Shown here: one piece after another, positions 17,460 through 27,030 of the stretch
Layout: each line of letters starts with the position of its first letter
How positions within the stretch are numbered: position 1 is the stretch's first letter
Assembly: GCF_014268655.2 (NCBI RefSeq)
Contig: NZ_JABWQX020000004.1
Coordinates: 62,001-126,000 of the forward strand
Source: Pseudomonas marvdashtae
Lineage (GTDB): Bacteria > Pseudomonadota > Gammaproteobacteria > Pseudomonadales > Pseudomonadaceae
DNA: 64,000 nt
Reading direction: 5' to 3'
Notes under the pieces: generated by a model
Seen by the model: the letters and a program-made list of their open reading frames with translations, nothing else
Told to the model about the DNA's origin: nothing
The model's database searches: none
Position numbers and translations under genes: made by a program

Positions 17460-18368
17460 ATGAGTTCTGTTGCTGTATTCAGCAAGGCCTCGCCGTTCGA
17501 TGCATTGCAGCGCTGGCTACCAAAACTGGTGCTGGCGCCGAGCATGTTCATCGTGCTGGTGGGCTTCTATGGCTACATCTTGTGGACGTTCGTCCTGTCG
17601 TTCACCACGTCGACTTTCCTGCCGACTTACAAGTGGGCGGGCCTGGCGCAATACGCGCGGCTGTGGGACAACGACCGCTGGTGGGTAGCGAGCAAGAACC
17701 TCGCGGTCTTCGGCGGCATGTTCATCGGGATCACCCTGGTGATTGGCGTGCTGCTGGCGGTGCTTCTTGACCAGCGTATCCGTCGCGAAGGCTTTATCCG
17801 CACCATTTACCTGTACCCGATGGCGCTCTCGATGATCGTCACCGGTACCGCTTGGAAGTGGTTGCTCAACCCGGGCATGGGCCTGGACAAATTGTTGCGC
17901 GACTGGGGTTGGGAAGGCTTCCGCCTGGACTGGCTGATCGACCCTGATCGTGTGGTGTACTGCCTGGTGATCGCAGCGGTCTGGCAGGCCTCGGGCTTCA
18001 TCATGGCGATGTTCCTGGCCGGCCTGCGGGGCGTCGATCAATCGATCATCCGCGCCGCGCAGATCGACGGCGCAAGCATGCCGCGCATCTACTGGAAAGT
18101 GGTGCTGCCAAGCCTGCGTCCGGTGTTCTTCAGCGCCGTAATGATCCTGGCGCACATCGCGATCAAGAGCTTCGACCTGGTAGCGGCCATGACAGCCGGT
18201 GGACCGGGTTACTCCTCGGACCTGCCAGCCATGTTCATGTATTCCTTCACATTCAGTCGCGGCCAGATGGGCATGGGCTCGGCCAGTGCCATCCTGATGC
18301 TCGGTGCGATTCTCGCCATCATCGTGCCTTATCTGTATTCCGAGCTGAGGGCCAAGCGTCATGACTAG
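17460..18368 (+). CDS. gtsB: Glucose ABC transporter permease GtsB
   Basis: A 302-residue MalF-type inner-membrane permease with about six helices, starting LPKLVLAPSMFIVLVGFYGYILWTFVLSF. The EAA loop that contacts the ATPase is RAAQIDGASMPRIYWKVVLPSLRP. Start ATG 17460 gives MSSVAVFSKASPFDALQRW, as in other pseudomonads; an in-frame TTG at 17448 is disfavoured. The 3' end overlaps gtsC by 8 bp. Confidence 0.95.
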   Translation: MSSVAVFSKASPFDALQRWLPKLVLAPSMFIVLVGFYGYILWTFVLSFTTSTFLPTYKWAGLAQYARLWDNDRWWVASKNLAVFGGMFIGITLVIGVLLAVLLDQRIRREGFIRTIYLYPMALSMIVTGTAWKWLLNPGMGLDKLLRDWGWEGFRLDWLIDPDRVVYCLVIAAVWQASGFIMAMFLAGLRGVDQSIIRAAQIDGASMPRIYWKVVLPSLRPVFFSAVMILAHIAIKSFDLVAAMTAGGPGYSSDLPAMFMYSFTFSRGQMGMGSASAILMLGAILAIIVPYLYSELRAKRHD

Positions 18369-19206
18369 TCTCGCTGCCAAACCCTCCATCAGCCTGAGCC
18401 GCATCGCGATCTACGCGGTGCTGATCGTCGCGGTATTGCTTTACCTGGTGCCGCTGGTGGTCATGCTGTTGACCAGCTTCAAGACTCCGGAAGACATCAG
18501 CACCGGCAACCTGTTGAGCTGGCCGACCGTGGTCAGTGGTATTGGCTGGGTCAAGGCCTGGGCCACGGTCAATGGCTATTTCTGGAACTCGATCAAGATC
18601 ACCGTTCCGGCCGTGTTGATCTCCACCGCCATCGGCGCGCTGAATGGCTATGTGTTGTCGATGTGGCGTTTCCGTGGCTCGCAGCTGTTCTTCGGCCTGT
18701 TGCTGTTCGGTTGCTTCCTGCCGTTCCAGACCGTGCTGCTGCCGGCCTCGTTCACCCTCGGCAAGATGGGCCTGGCCAGCACCACTACTGGCCTGGTGTT
18801 TGTCCACGTGGTCTACGGGCTGGCGTTTACCACGCTGTTTTTCCGTAACTACTACGTGAGCATCCCGGACGCGCTGGTGAAGGCCGCACGCCTGGATGGT
18901 GCGGGCTTCTTCACGATCTTCCGCCGGATCATCCTGCCGATGTCGACGCCAATCATCATGGTCTGCCTGATCTGGCAGTTCACCCAGATATGGAATGACT
19001 TCCTGTTTGGCGTGGTGTTCTCCAGCGGCGACTCCCAGCCCATTACGGTGGCGCTGAACAACCTGGTCAACACCAGCACCGGGGCCAAGGAATATAACGT
19101 GGATATGGCGGCGGCGATGATCGCCGGGTTGCCGACCCTGCTGGTCTATGTGATCGCAGGCAAGTATTTCGTGCGCGGCCTCACGGCCGGCGCGGTCAAG
19201 GGGTAA
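18361..19206 (+). CDS. gtsC: Glucose ABC transporter permease GtsC
   Basis: A 281-residue MalG-type permease, the second membrane subunit of the glucose importer. About six helices begin with SRIAIYAVLIVAVLLYLVPLVVMLLTSF. The EAA motif is VKAARLDGAGFFTIFRRIILPMSTP, followed by the typical C-terminal GLTAGAVKG. It overlaps gtsB by 8 bp and is 2 bp from gtsD, so the three are translated as a unit. Confidence 0.95.
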   Translation: MTSLAAKPSISLSRIAIYAVLIVAVLLYLVPLVVMLLTSFKTPEDISTGNLLSWPTVVSGIGWVKAWATVNGYFWNSIKITVPAVLISTAIGALNGYVLSMWRFRGSQLFFGLLLFGCFLPFQTVLLPASFTLGKMGLASTTTGLVFVHVVYGLAFTTLFFRNYYVSIPDALVKAARLDGAGFFTIFRRIILPMSTPIIMVCLIWQFTQIWNDFLFGVVFSSGDSQPITVALNNLVNTSTGAKEYNVDMAAAMIAGLPTLLVYVIAGKYFVRGLTAGAVKG

Positions 19207-19208
19207 TC

Positions 19209-20369
19209 ATGGCTACGCTTGAACTTCGCAATGTAAACAAGACCTATGGCGCGGGCCTGCCCGACACCTTGAAAGACATCCAGTTGTCGATCAAGGAAGG
19301 TGAGTTCCTGATCCTGGTCGGCCCTTCGGGCTGCGGCAAATCCACACTGATGAACTGCATCGCCGGCCTCGAGACTATCACCGGCGGCGCGATCATGATC
19401 GGCGACCAGGATGTCAGCGGCATGAGCCCCAAGGATCGTGACATCGCCATGGTGTTCCAGTCCTACGCGCTGTATCCGACCATGAGCGTGCGCGAGAACA
19501 TCGAGTTCGGCCTGAAGATTCGCAAGATGAAACAGGCGGACATCAACGAAGAAGTCGCGCGTGTTGCCAAGCTGTTGCAGATCGAACACCTGCTGAACCG
19601 CAAGCCCGGCCAGCTCTCCGGCGGCCAGCAGCAGCGCGTTGCCATGGGCCGGGCCCTGGCGCGGCGGCCGAAGATCTATCTGTTCGACGAACCGCTGTCC
19701 AACCTCGACGCCAAGCTGCGGGTCGAGATGCGCACCGAAATGAAACTGATGCACCAGCGCCTGAAAACCACCACGGTCTACGTGACACACGACCAGATCG
19801 AAGCCATGACCCTGGGCGATAAGGTGGCGGTAATGAAGGACGGCATCATCCAGCAGTTCGGCACGCCAAAAGACATCTACAACAACCCGGCCAACCTGTT
19901 CGTGGCGAGTTTCATCGGTTCTCCACCGATGAACTTCATTCCCCTGCGCCTGCAACGCAAGGACGGTCGCCTGCTGGCTTTGCTCGACAGCGGTCAGGCC
20001 CGTTGCGAGTTGCCGATGGGCATGCAAGACGCCGGCCTCGAAGATCGCGAAGTGATCCTGGGCCTGCGCCCGGAGCAGATCGTGCTGGCCGGAAACGAGC
20101 CGAACGGTTTGCCGACCATTCGGGCAGAAGTCCAGGTCACCGAGCCCACCGGTCCGGACACCCTGGTGTTCGTCAACCTCAACGACACCAAGGTCTGCTG
20201 CCGCCTCGCACCGGACGTTGCGCCAGCGCCGGGCGAAACCCTGACGCTGCAATTCGACCCATCGAAAGTGCTGCTGTTCGACGCCAAGTCTGGCGAGCGC
20301 CTGGGCGTGGCCGGCCAGCCGCAAGCAGAAGCCCGAACCGACAATGTCGCGCAGTTCAAAGGCCGATGA
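19209..20369 (+). CDS. gtsD: Glucose ABC transporter ATPase GtsD
   Basis: A 386-residue MalK/UgpC-type ATPase energising GtsBC. Motifs: Walker [10 protein letters not shown] (about residue 37), Q-loop [12 protein letters not shown], signature [19 protein letters not shown], Walker [15 protein letters not shown]-loop [12 protein letters not shown]-terminal TOBE/regulatory domain (about 240-370) follows. It lies two bases after gtsC and 130 bp before oprB. A weak hairpin-like GGAGCGGGCTTGCTCGCTCT sequence follows it at about 20383-20402. Confidence 0.95.
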   Translation: MATLELRNVNKTYGAGLPDTLKDIQLSIKEGEFLILVGPSGCGKSTLMNCIAGLETITGGAIMIGDQDVSGMSPKDRDIAMVFQSYALYPTMSVRENIEFGLKIRKMKQADINEEVARVAKLLQIEHLLNRKPGQLSGGQQQRVAMGRALARRPKIYLFDEPLSNLDAKLRVEMRTEMKLMHQRLKTTTVYVTHDQIEAMTLGDKVAVMKDGIIQQFGTPKDIYNNPANLFVASFIGSPPMNFIPLRLQRKDGRLLALLDSGQARCELPMGMQDAGLEDREVILGLRPEQIVLAGNEPNGLPTIRAEVQVTEPTGPDTLVFVNLNDTKVCCRLAPDVAPAPGETLTLQFDPSKVLLFDAKSGERLGVAGQPQAEARTDNVAQFKGR

Positions 20370-20472
20370 GTAATAGAAGACGGAGCGGGCTTGCTCGCTC
20401 TCGACAGGAGTCTGCGGCGAGTGGGGGACCTCCCGTCGCAATCGTTGTAAACCGCGTTAGATAAAAACAGTT

Positions 20473-20483
20473 AATAACAATAA
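20473..20483 (+). promoter_or_regulatory. Crc/Hfq-type motif before oprB
   Basis: Overlapping AATAACAA and AACAATAA match AAnAAnAA and lie 17-27 nt upstream of the oprB start codon, close to its GAGG ribosome site. Expected to mediate catabolite repression of porin synthesis. Confidence 0.55.
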
Positions 20484-20499
20484 AGACGAGGATGTAGGG

Positions 20500-21846
20500 A
20501 TGAAGAAGAAGAACAATGCCCAGCTTATCTGCCAGTTGTCAGCCGTTGCGGCGATGATGCTGGCCGGTAGCGCCCATGCGGCCGACGCGTTCAGCGCCGA
20601 CTCGAAGTGGATGACGGGCGACTGGGGCGGTGAACGGACCAAGCTGATCGAGCAGGGTATCGACATCAAGGCTGACTTCGTCGGTGAGATGGGTGCCAAC
20701 CTCGACGGCGGCTACAACGATGACAAGACCGCGCGTTGGTCCCAACAGTTTGGCTTGGGCGTAGCCCTCGACCTGGAAAAACTGCTGGGCTGGAATGAAA
20801 CGGAAGCCAAGATCCAATTCACTCGCCGTGATGGTCGCAACATCTCCAACGACCGTATCGGTGACCCGCGTGCCGGCACCCTCAGCTCCTCCCAGGAAGT
20901 CTGGGGTCGCGGGCAGACTACCCGTCTGACCCAGTTGTGGATCAAGCAGAAATACTTCGACAGCAAGCTGGATGTCAAAGCCGGTTACTACGGCGTGGGC
21001 GAAGACTTCAACACCTTCCCTTGCGAGTTCCAGAACCTGGCCTTCTGCGGTTCCCAGGCAGGCAACTGGGCCACCGGCATCTGGTACAACTGGCCAATCA
21101 TGCAGGCAGCGATCCGGTTCAAATACAACATTACGCCTGAGCTGTATGCGCAAATCGGCGCCTACAACCAGAACCCTTCGCAGTTGGAAAACAACAACCG
21201 CTACAAGCTCAGCGGCAGCGGCACCCAGGGCACCTTGATTCCGGTCGAATTGGTCTGGTCGCCGAAGATCAACAACTTGCCGGGCGAGTACCGTGTGGGT
21301 TACTACAAAAGCACCGCCAAGGCTGATGACGTCCGCGAAGACGACAATGGCAATGACGCTGCGACCACCGGCAACGCTTACCGTAGCCACAGCAGCAAGG
21401 ACGGCTACTGGTTCGTCCTGCAGCAGCAGCTCACCGCGCACAATGGTGACGCTACGCGCGGCCTGAACATCGCGGCCAACGCCACCTTCCATGACAAGGA
21501 AACCAACGTCGTCGACAATTACCAGTCGCTGATGTTTGTGTACAAGGGGCCGTTCGATGCGCGTCCTAAAGATGACGTCGGGATCGGTTTCTCGCGCATC
21601 CATGTCAACGAAGACGTGAAGAAAAACGCCGAGCTGACCAACGTTGCCAATGGTGTAAGCGACTACGACAATCCGCTGTTCTCGCCGTTGCGCAGCACTG
21701 AATACAACTATGAAATCAACTACGGCTTCCATGTCACCAACTGGCTGACCGTGCGTCCTAACTTGCAATACGTGACTCACCCAGGCGGTGTCAACGAAGT
21801 CGATGACGCGCTGGTGGCCGGTCTGAAAATTCAGTCGGTGTTCTAA
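20500..21846 (+). CDS. oprB: Carbohydrate-selective porin OprB
   Basis: This 448-residue outer-membrane porin lets glucose and related sugars into the periplasm, upstream of GtsA. A signal peptide ends near residue 27 (MMLAGSAHA/ADAF). The mature start KWMTGDWGGERTKLIEQGIDIKADFVGEMGANL and the terminal aromatic residue (...KIQSVF) are typical OprB features. It lies 130 bp after gtsD, probably in the same transcript, with an A-rich Crc/Hfq site upstream and a strong terminator at 21885. Confidence 0.96.
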   Translation: MKKKNNAQLICQLSAVAAMMLAGSAHAADAFSADSKWMTGDWGGERTKLIEQGIDIKADFVGEMGANLDGGYNDDKTARWSQQFGLGVALDLEKLLGWNETEAKIQFTRRDGRNISNDRIGDPRAGTLSSSQEVWGRGQTTRLTQLWIKQKYFDSKLDVKAGYYGVGEDFNTFPCEFQNLAFCGSQAGNWATGIWYNWPIMQAAIRFKYNITPELYAQIGAYNQNPSQLENNNRYKLSGSGTQGTLIPVELVWSPKINNLPGEYRVGYYKSTAKADDVREDDNGNDAATTGNAYRSHSSKDGYWFVLQQQLTAHNGDATRGLNIAANATFHDKETNVVDNYQSLMFVYKGPFDARPKDDVGIGFSRIHVNEDVKKNAELTNVANGVSDYDNPLFSPLRSTEYNYEINYGFHVTNWLTVRPNLQYVTHPGGVNEVDDALVAGLKIQSVF

Positions 21847-21884
21847 CGCTGTTGCGATAAGCTCCTCTCTATGTGCGCATATTT

Positions 21885-21914
21885 GCGGACAGCCAAGGCT
21901 GTCCGCTTTTTTTT
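21885..21914 (+). terminator. Rho-independent terminator of the gts-oprB operon
   Basis: GCGGACAGCC-AA-GGCTGTCCGC followed by eight T residues. The 10-bp perfect stem and T-run start 38 nt after the oprB stop. Confidence 0.92.
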
Positions 21915-21943
21915 GCGGAGTGCGTTTGGTTGCGCGCAGAACC

Positions 21944-22076
21944 TGTGGCGAGGGAGCTTGCTCCCGCTGGGTTGCGAAGCGACCCGAAAGCCATTCACTG
22001 CGGTGCTTCAGCCAGACCGCATTTGTCCGGTTTACGACTGCTTCGCAGCCGAGCGGGAGCAAGCTCCCTCGCCACA
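21944..22076. repeat. REP doublet with 25-nt inverted arms
   Basis: The left arm begins TGTGGCGAGGGAGCTTGCTC (21944-21968) and its exact reverse complement is at 22052-22076. The 84-nt spacer contains GCGAAGC/GCTTCGC elements. Together with the terminator at 21885 it fills the 282-bp oprB-mutarotase gap; no gene is supported there. Confidence 0.9.
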
Positions 22077-22128
22077 AAAGAAGAGTCGTACACAGTTGAG
22101 TATCGAATGATTTCCAGGACTGCGGCCC

Positions 22129-22983
22129 ATGCATGAGCATCCGCTACAACGCTTTTTCAGATCCTTGCGCGAGCGTCCGGTATTTGCCTGGGAGCGCTAT
22201 CAGCAGCGCGATGTATTGGTGATCGATCACCCGTTGTGCCAGGCGGTGTTCAGTCGCCAGGGTGCGCAGTTGTTGCACTTTCAGCCGCGCGGCCAGAAAC
22301 CCTGGCTGTGGTGCGCGGCCAAGTGGCCACAAGTCGGCGCCATACGGGGTGGCGTCCCGGTGTGCTGGCCTTGGTATGGCCGTCACCCGAGCGAAAATGC
22401 CTGGCCGTCCCATGGTTGGGCGCGTCTGATCGACTGGAAGCTGCTGGAGAGCAGCAGCGATCACGATGGCGTGCACTTGCACTGGCAGTTGCAGCTGTGC
22501 GACTGGCAAGTCGATCTGTATGCCGACTTGGGCGAGGGCATGGAGCTGCGCTTGAGCACCGAGCATCACGACAGCCTGCCTTGCCAGTTGAGCCAAGCCT
22601 TGCATGCCTATTGGCGTATTGGTGACGTCGGCGAGGTAGCGCTGTCTGGGCTCGAAGGCGCGCACGGTTACGACCAGTTGAACCGTGCGGTTTGCCAACA
22701 GGAAGGCGAGTTGCGGGTCGACGGTGGCTGTCAGCGGGTGTTCCAGCATGAGGGAGAATTGCAACTCAAGGATCACGCCTGGCAGCGCGAGTTGTGCATC
22801 GATACCGGTGATAGCGCCGACACGGTGGTGTGGCACCCCGGTGCCAGGCCATTGCTGGGGGTGAGCTGGGATGAAGTCAGTGAGTTCGTTTGCGTCGAAG
22901 CGGCCAGTGGCGGCACCGAGAGCCTATGCCTGGCACCCGGGGAGCAGGCGCATTTGAGTTTGCAGGCGCGGGCGGGAGTTTAG
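22129..22983 (+). CDS. D-hexose-6-phosphate mutarotase (YeaD family)
   Basis: This 284-residue aldose-1-epimerase superfamily enzyme interconverts alpha and beta anomers of hexose-6-phosphates. That speeds supply of the beta-glucose-6-phosphate used by Zwf. Family blocks: GAQLLHFQPRGQKPWLW, IRGGVPVCWPWYG, SHGWARLIDW, ALHAYWRIGDV, VVWHPG. It follows oprB and converges on hexR with a 46-bp gap. The start ATG 22129 is preceded by AGGA 9 nt upstream. Its genomic position matches the same gene in P. putida. Confidence 0.88.
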   Translation: MHEHPLQRFFRSLRERPVFAWERYQQRDVLVIDHPLCQAVFSRQGAQLLHFQPRGQKPWLWCAAKWPQVGAIRGGVPVCWPWYGRHPSENAWPSHGWARLIDWKLLESSSDHDGVHLHWQLQLCDWQVDLYADLGEGMELRLSTEHHDSLPCQLSQALHAYWRIGDVGEVALSGLEGAHGYDQLNRAVCQQEGELRVDGGCQRVFQHEGELQLKDHAWQRELCIDTGDSADTVVWHPGARPLLGVSWDEVSEFVCVEAASGGTESLCLAPGEQAHLSLQARAGV

Positions 22984-23029
22984 CTCTGGATGACCTTTCC
23001 CACGCTCTGCCTGAGAAAGGTCAGGATGG

Positions 23030-23899
23030 TCAATTGAACTCATCCCCCACCGGATACCGGCTGGCGTTCAGGCTTTCCTTGATCTTGCGCAGGTGCGGCT
23101 GGAAATCCACGCCTCGGCGCAAGGTCATGCCGGTGGCCAGCACGTCCAGTACGGTGAGTTGGATGATGCGCGAAGTCATAGGCATGTAGATATCGGTGTC
23201 TTCCGGCAGCGGAATGTTCAGGCTCAAGGTGCTCGCCTTGGCCAACGGCGAGCCCTCGGCGGTCAGGCCGAGCACCGAAGCGCCGTTCTCTCGGGCGATG
23301 CGTGCTACTTCCACCAACTCGCGGGTACGCCCGGTGTAGGAGATGATCACGAACAGCTCACCGGTATGCGCCACCGACGCGATCATGCGCTGCATCAGCA
23401 CATCGGCGTGGGCGGTCACCGCCAGGTTGAAGCGAAAAAATTTGTGCTGGGCATCCAGCGCCACGGGGGCCGAGGCGCCGAGGCCGAAGAAGTGGATCTG
23501 GCGGGCCTGGATCAGCAGATCCACCGCGCGGCTGATCAAATTGGGATCAAGGGCCTGGCAGGCGCTGTCCAATGAGGCAATGGCACTGCCGAAGATTTTC
23601 CGGGTGTAGGCTTCGGGGTTGTCATCGGCTTCGACGGCGCGGCTGACGTACGCCGCGCCGCTGGCCAGGCTCTGGGCCAGTTGCAGTTTGAGTTCCGGGT
23701 AGCCGCTGACACCGAACGAGCGGCAGAAGCGGTTGACGGTCGGCTCGCTGACCGAAGCCGCCTGGGCGAGGGCGGCGATGCTGAAGCGGGTAGCCTGCTG
23801 TGGGTTGAGCAGGATTACTTCGGCCACCTTGCGTTCGGCCTTGTTCAGGTCTTCCAGGCGACTCTGGATTTGCTCCAGTAGATTTCGCACGCGGTCCAT
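23030..23899 (-). CDS. hexR: Transcriptional repressor HexR
   Basis: This 289-residue RpiR-family repressor senses KDPG and controls zwf-pgl-eda, gapA and edd-glk. An N-terminal helix-turn-helix (about 1-80; [34 protein letters not shown]) precedes a SIS sugar-phosphate domain (about 125-255; [48 protein letters not shown]). AGGAA lies 6 nt before ATG 23899. It is divergent from zwf; the shared 187-bp region carries a HexR-type operator, indicating autoregulation plus control of zwf. Confidence 0.96.
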   Translation of the reverse strand: MDRVRNLLEQIQSRLEDLNKAERKVAEVILLNPQQATRFSIAALAQAASVSEPTVNRFCRSFGVSGYPELKLQLAQSLASGAAYVSRAVEADDNPEAYTRKIFGSAIASLDSACQALDPNLISRAVDLLIQARQIHFFGLGASAPVALDAQHKFFRFNLAVTAHADVLMQRMIASVAHTGELFVIISYTGRTRELVEVARIARENGASVLGLTAEGSPLAKASTLSLNIPLPEDTDIYMPMTSRIIQLTVLDVLATGMTLRRGVDFQPHLRKIKESLNASRYPVGDEFN

Positions 23900-24002
23900 A
23901 CAAGATTCCTAAAGAGACGGGTCTTTGATACGACCCTTTGCGGTGGCCTATCCTACTGATGGCTCCGACGGACCACCACTCGGAATCGGTATTTTTGGAA
24001 AA

Positions 24003-24021
24003 TGTTGTGGTTATTACTACA
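24003..24021. promoter_or_regulatory. HexR operator in the hexR-zwf intergenic region
   Basis: TGTTGT-GGTTATT-ACTACA is a dyad with a 7-nt centre. Its core TTGT-N7-ACTA differs at one base from the HexR consensus TTGT-N7/8-ACAA. It lies 66 nt upstream of zwf, in the same place as the mapped P. putida zwf operator. Confidence 0.8.
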
Positions 24022-24073
24022 TTTTTCCTTGAGTGATACCTTAAAAAAAGGTATTTGTAGCTTAACTTGATAA

Positions 24074-24081
24074 AAGAACAA
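24074..24081 (+). promoter_or_regulatory. Crc/Hfq-type motif at the zwf ribosome-binding region
   Basis: AAGAACAA matches AAnAAnAA and ends 5 nt before the zwf start codon. No separate Shine-Dalgarno is visible, so Hfq/Crc binding here would directly compete with ribosomes. Confidence 0.5.
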
Positions 24082-24086
24082 ACATC

Positions 24087-25559
24087 ATGCATTCGATTAC
24101 GGTTGAACCGTGCACTTTTGCCTTGTTCGGCGCGCTGGGCGACCTGGCGTTGCGCAAGCTGTTTCCTGCCCTTTATCAGCTCGATGGCGCCGGCCTGCTG
24201 CACGAGGACACGCGAATCTTCGCGCTGGCCCGTGAACCCGGCAGCGAGCAGCAGCACTTGGCATTCATCACCACGGAGCTGCGCCGTTATGTTGGCGATA
24301 AAGACCTCGACGAAGCCGTGATCGAACGCTTCCTGGGGCGGTTGACTTACCTGCATGTGGATTTTCTCAAGGCCGACGACTACGTCGCGCTCGCTGAGCA
24401 GGTCGGCCAGACCCCACAACAGGTCATCGCCTATTTCGCCACCCCGGCGGCGGTCTACGGTGCTATCTGCGAAAACCTGGCGAAAGTCGGCTTGAGCGAA
24501 AACACCCGCGTCGTGCTGGAAAAACCCATCGGCTCGGACCTGGAATCGTCGCGCAAGGTCAACGACGCCGTGGCGCAATTCTTCCCGGAAAACCGCACCT
24601 ATCGTATCGACCATTACCTGGGCAAAGAGACGGTCCAGAACCTGATCGCGCTGCGGTTCGCCAACAGCCTGTTCGAAACCCAGTGGAACCAGAATTACAT
24701 TTCCCACGTGGAAATCACGGTGGCCGAGAAGGTCGGTATCGAAGGCCGTTGGGGTTATTTCGACAAGGCCGGCCAGCTGCGCGACATGATCCAGAATCAC
24801 CTGCTCCAGTTGCTGTGCCTGATCGCCATGGACCCGCCGGCCGACCTGTCCGCTGACAGCATCCGTGACGAGAAGGTCAAGGTGCTCAAGGCACTGGCGC
24901 CGATCAGTCCGGAAGGCTTGACCACCCAAGTGGTGCGCGGCCAGTACATTGCCGGCCACAGCGAGGGCAAGGCGGTCCCGGGTTACCTGGAAGAACCCAA
25001 TTCCAATACCCAGAGCGACACCGAGACGTTCGTCGCCCTGCGCGCCGACATCCGTAATTGGCGTTGGGCTGGGGTGCCGTTTTACCTGCGCACCGGCAAG
25101 CGCATGCCGCAGAAGCTGTCGCAGATTGTCATCCACTTCAAGGAACCGTCCCACTACATCTTCGCCCCCGAGCAGCGCCTGCAGATCAGCAACAAGCTGA
25201 TCATCCGCCTGCAACCGGACGAGGGGATTTCCTTGCGGGTGATGACCAAGGAGCAAGGCCTGGACAAGGGCATGCAATTGCGCAGCGGTCCATTGCAACT
25301 CAACTTCTCCGACACCTATCGCAGCGCACGGATTCCCGATGCCTACGAGCGGTTGTTGCTGGAAGTCATGAACGGCAATCAGAACCTGTTTGTCCGTAAA
25401 GATGAAATTGAAGCCGCGTGGACGTGGTGTGACCAGTTGATCGCCGGATGGAAGAAGTCTGGCGATGCGCCCAAGCCGTATGCCGCTGGGTCATGGGGGC
25501 CGATGAGCTCCATTGCACTGATCACGCGGGATGGGAGGTCATGGTATGGCGATATCTGA
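24087..25559 (+). CDS. zwf: Glucose-6-phosphate 1-dehydrogenase
   Basis: This 490-residue enzyme oxidises glucose-6-phosphate to 6-phosphogluconolactone, producing NADPH/NADH. The N-terminal dinucleotide motif is [17 protein letters not shown]; the usual GASGDLAKKKIYP Ser is Ala here. The active-site block [14 protein letters not shown] contains the catalytic His and substrate-binding residues; [15 protein letters not shown] is also conserved. It is first in zwf-pgl-eda and overlaps pgl by 14 bp. Regulation by HexR (operator at 24003) is expected. Confidence 0.97.
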   Translation: MHSITVEPCTFALFGALGDLALRKLFPALYQLDGAGLLHEDTRIFALAREPGSEQQHLAFITTELRRYVGDKDLDEAVIERFLGRLTYLHVDFLKADDYVALAEQVGQTPQQVIAYFATPAAVYGAICENLAKVGLSENTRVVLEKPIGSDLESSRKVNDAVAQFFPENRTYRIDHYLGKETVQNLIALRFANSLFETQWNQNYISHVEITVAEKVGIEGRWGYFDKAGQLRDMIQNHLLQLLCLIAMDPPADLSADSIRDEKVKVLKALAPISPEGLTTQVVRGQYIAGHSEGKAVPGYLEEPNSNTQSDTETFVALRADIRNWRWAGVPFYLRTGKRMPQKLSQIVIHFKEPSHYIFAPEQRLQISNKLIIRLQPDEGISLRVMTKEQGLDKGMQLRSGPLQLNFSDTYRSARIPDAYERLLLEVMNGNQNLFVRKDEIEAAWTWCDQLIAGWKKSGDAPKPYAAGSWGPMSSIALITRDGRSWYGDI

Positions 25560-26259
25560 ATTGAAACTGCCCCAGGGCGTCACTGCCCTGGCGTTCAAGA
25601 GCCCGGTGCTGTTGGCTGAAAGCCTGGCGCTGAACGTTGCCGAGCAACTGCGTGCCGCGATCGACGGCAATGGCACGGCGACCCTGGTGGTCTCGGGCGG
25701 TCGCAGCCCGGTGGCGTTTTTCCAGCACCTGTCCAAGCAAGCGCTGGATTGGTCGAAAGTGGTGGTGAGCCTGGCGGACGAGCGCTGGGTGCCGGTTGAA
25801 CATGCCGACAGCAATGCCGGCCTGCTCAAGCGGTATCTGCTCCAGGGCGCGGCGGCCAAGGCGCAATTCCTGAGCCTGTACAACGCCAGCGCGAACCTGG
25901 AAGCGGCGGCCGAACAGGCCGATCGCCTGCTGGCCGAGTTGCCGCCTATCGACGTGCTGGTGTTGGGCATGGGCGATGACGGGCACACCGCCTCGTTGTT
26001 CCCCGACAGCCCGAACCTGGCCAAGGCCCTGGACGAACAAGGACCTCGCCGTTGCTGGCCGATGCTCGCACCGACCGTGCCGCACCAGCGCCTGACCATG
26101 AGTCGCGCCTTGCTGGCTTCGGCGAAACACAAGGTGCTGGCGATTTCCGGTCAATCGAAATTGACCACCCTGAGCGCCGCGGTGGCCGGTGACGACGTCG
26201 CCGCAATGCCGATCCGCGCGTTTCTGCAACCTACGTTAGAGATTTACTGGTGCCCATGA
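25546..26259 (+). CDS. pgl: 6-phosphogluconolactonase
   Basis: This 237-residue lactonase (DevB/NagB-like fold) hydrolyses 6-phosphogluconolactone to 6-phosphogluconate. Motifs: [40 protein letters not shown], and [21 protein letters not shown]. Start ATG 25546 is chosen because GGGAGG lies 8 nt upstream and homologues begin MAISEL; an upstream ATG at 25531 lacks this. It overlaps the zwf stop by 14 bp and ends 17 bp before eda. Confidence 0.96.
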   Translation: MAISELKLPQGVTALAFKSPVLLAESLALNVAEQLRAAIDGNGTATLVVSGGRSPVAFFQHLSKQALDWSKVVVSLADERWVPVEHADSNAGLLKRYLLQGAAAKAQFLSLYNASANLEAAAEQADRLLAELPPIDVLVLGMGDDGHTASLFPDSPNLAKALDEQGPRRCWPMLAPTVPHQRLTMSRALLASAKHKVLAISGQSKLTTLSAAVAGDDVAAMPIRAFLQPTLEIYWCP

Positions 26260-26276
26260 ACCAAGGATCAGCCGCT

Positions 26277-26942
26277 ATGAAAAACCCATCTCCTACCGTT
26301 TCCATGGCGGACAAAGTGACGCTGATCGACAGCCTCTGCGCCAAGGCGCGGATCCTGCCGGTGATAACCATCGCCCGTGAACAAGACATCCTGCCATTGG
26401 CCGATGCCTTGGCCGCCGGTGGCCTGACGGCACTGGAAGTGACCTTGCGTTCGCAGTACGGCCTCAAGGCCATCCAGGTGTTGCGCGAGCAGCGCCCGGA
26501 GTTGGTGACTGGCGCTGGCACGGTGCTCGACCGCCATATGCTTGCTGCCGCTGAGGCGGCCGGTTCGCAATTCATCGTGACCCCGGGCATCACCCGGGAT
26601 TTGCTGGAAGCGAGCGTCCAGAGCCCGATCCCATTGTTGCCGGGGATCAGTAACGCCTCGGGCATCATGGAAGGCTACGGCTTGGGCTATCGCCGCTTCA
26701 AGTTGTTCCCGGCCGAAGTCAGCGGCGGCGTTGCCGCTATCAAGGCCTTGGGCGGACCGTTTGGCGAAGTGAAATTCTGCCCGACCGGCGGCGTGAGCCC
26801 GGCCAACATCAAAAGCTACATGGCGTTGAAAAACGTGATGTGCGTGGGCGGCAGTTGGATGCTCGATCCGGAGTGGATCAAGAACGGCGACTGGGGCCGT
26901 ATCCAGGAATGCACCGCCGAGGCGCTGGCGTTGCTGGACTGA
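26277..26942 (+). CDS. eda: KDPG aldolase
   Basis: This 221-residue class I aldolase splits KDPG into pyruvate and glyceraldehyde-3-phosphate, completing the Entner-Doudoroff route. Motifs: ARILPVITIAREQDILPLADALAAGG, ALEVTLRS with the catalytic Glu, GAGTVLD, FIVTPGIT, and the Schiff-base Lys in RRFKLFPAEVSGG, plus FCPTGGVS. Start ATG 26277 has AAGGA 9 nt upstream; in-frame GTG/ATG codons at 26250/26256 lie further 5'. Last gene of the zwf operon, followed by a terminator. Confidence 0.96.
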   Translation: MKNPSPTVSMADKVTLIDSLCAKARILPVITIAREQDILPLADALAAGGLTALEVTLRSQYGLKAIQVLREQRPELVTGAGTVLDRHMLAAAEAAGSQFIVTPGITRDLLEASVQSPIPLLPGISNASGIMEGYGLGYRRFKLFPAEVSGGVAAIKALGGPFGEVKFCPTGGVSPANIKSYMALKNVMCVGGSWMLDPEWIKNGDWGRIQECTAEALALLD

Positions 26943-26981
26943 TTGTTTACCGAACTTCGTTGGGTGTTCTACGGCTTTACG

Positions 26982-27011
26982 GTGCGCTTGGTCGGCGCGC
27001 CGTTTTTTTTT
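26982..27011 (+). terminator. Terminator after eda
   Basis: CGGTGCGC-N7-GCGCGCCG forms a stem with one wobble pair, followed by nine T residues, 40-70 nt after the eda stop. It closes the zwf-pgl-eda operon before the convergent aminotransferase gene. Confidence 0.8.
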
Positions 27012-27030
27012 GCCTGTATTTTCGCCACAA

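Noticed and set aside
21871..22110. Small open frames in the oprB-mutarotase gap
   Set aside because: They lie wholly inside a terminator and REP doublet.
23622..25298. A 558-codon minus-strand frame opposite zwf
   Set aside because: Antisense to zwf and running into hexR in another frame; no recognisable family.
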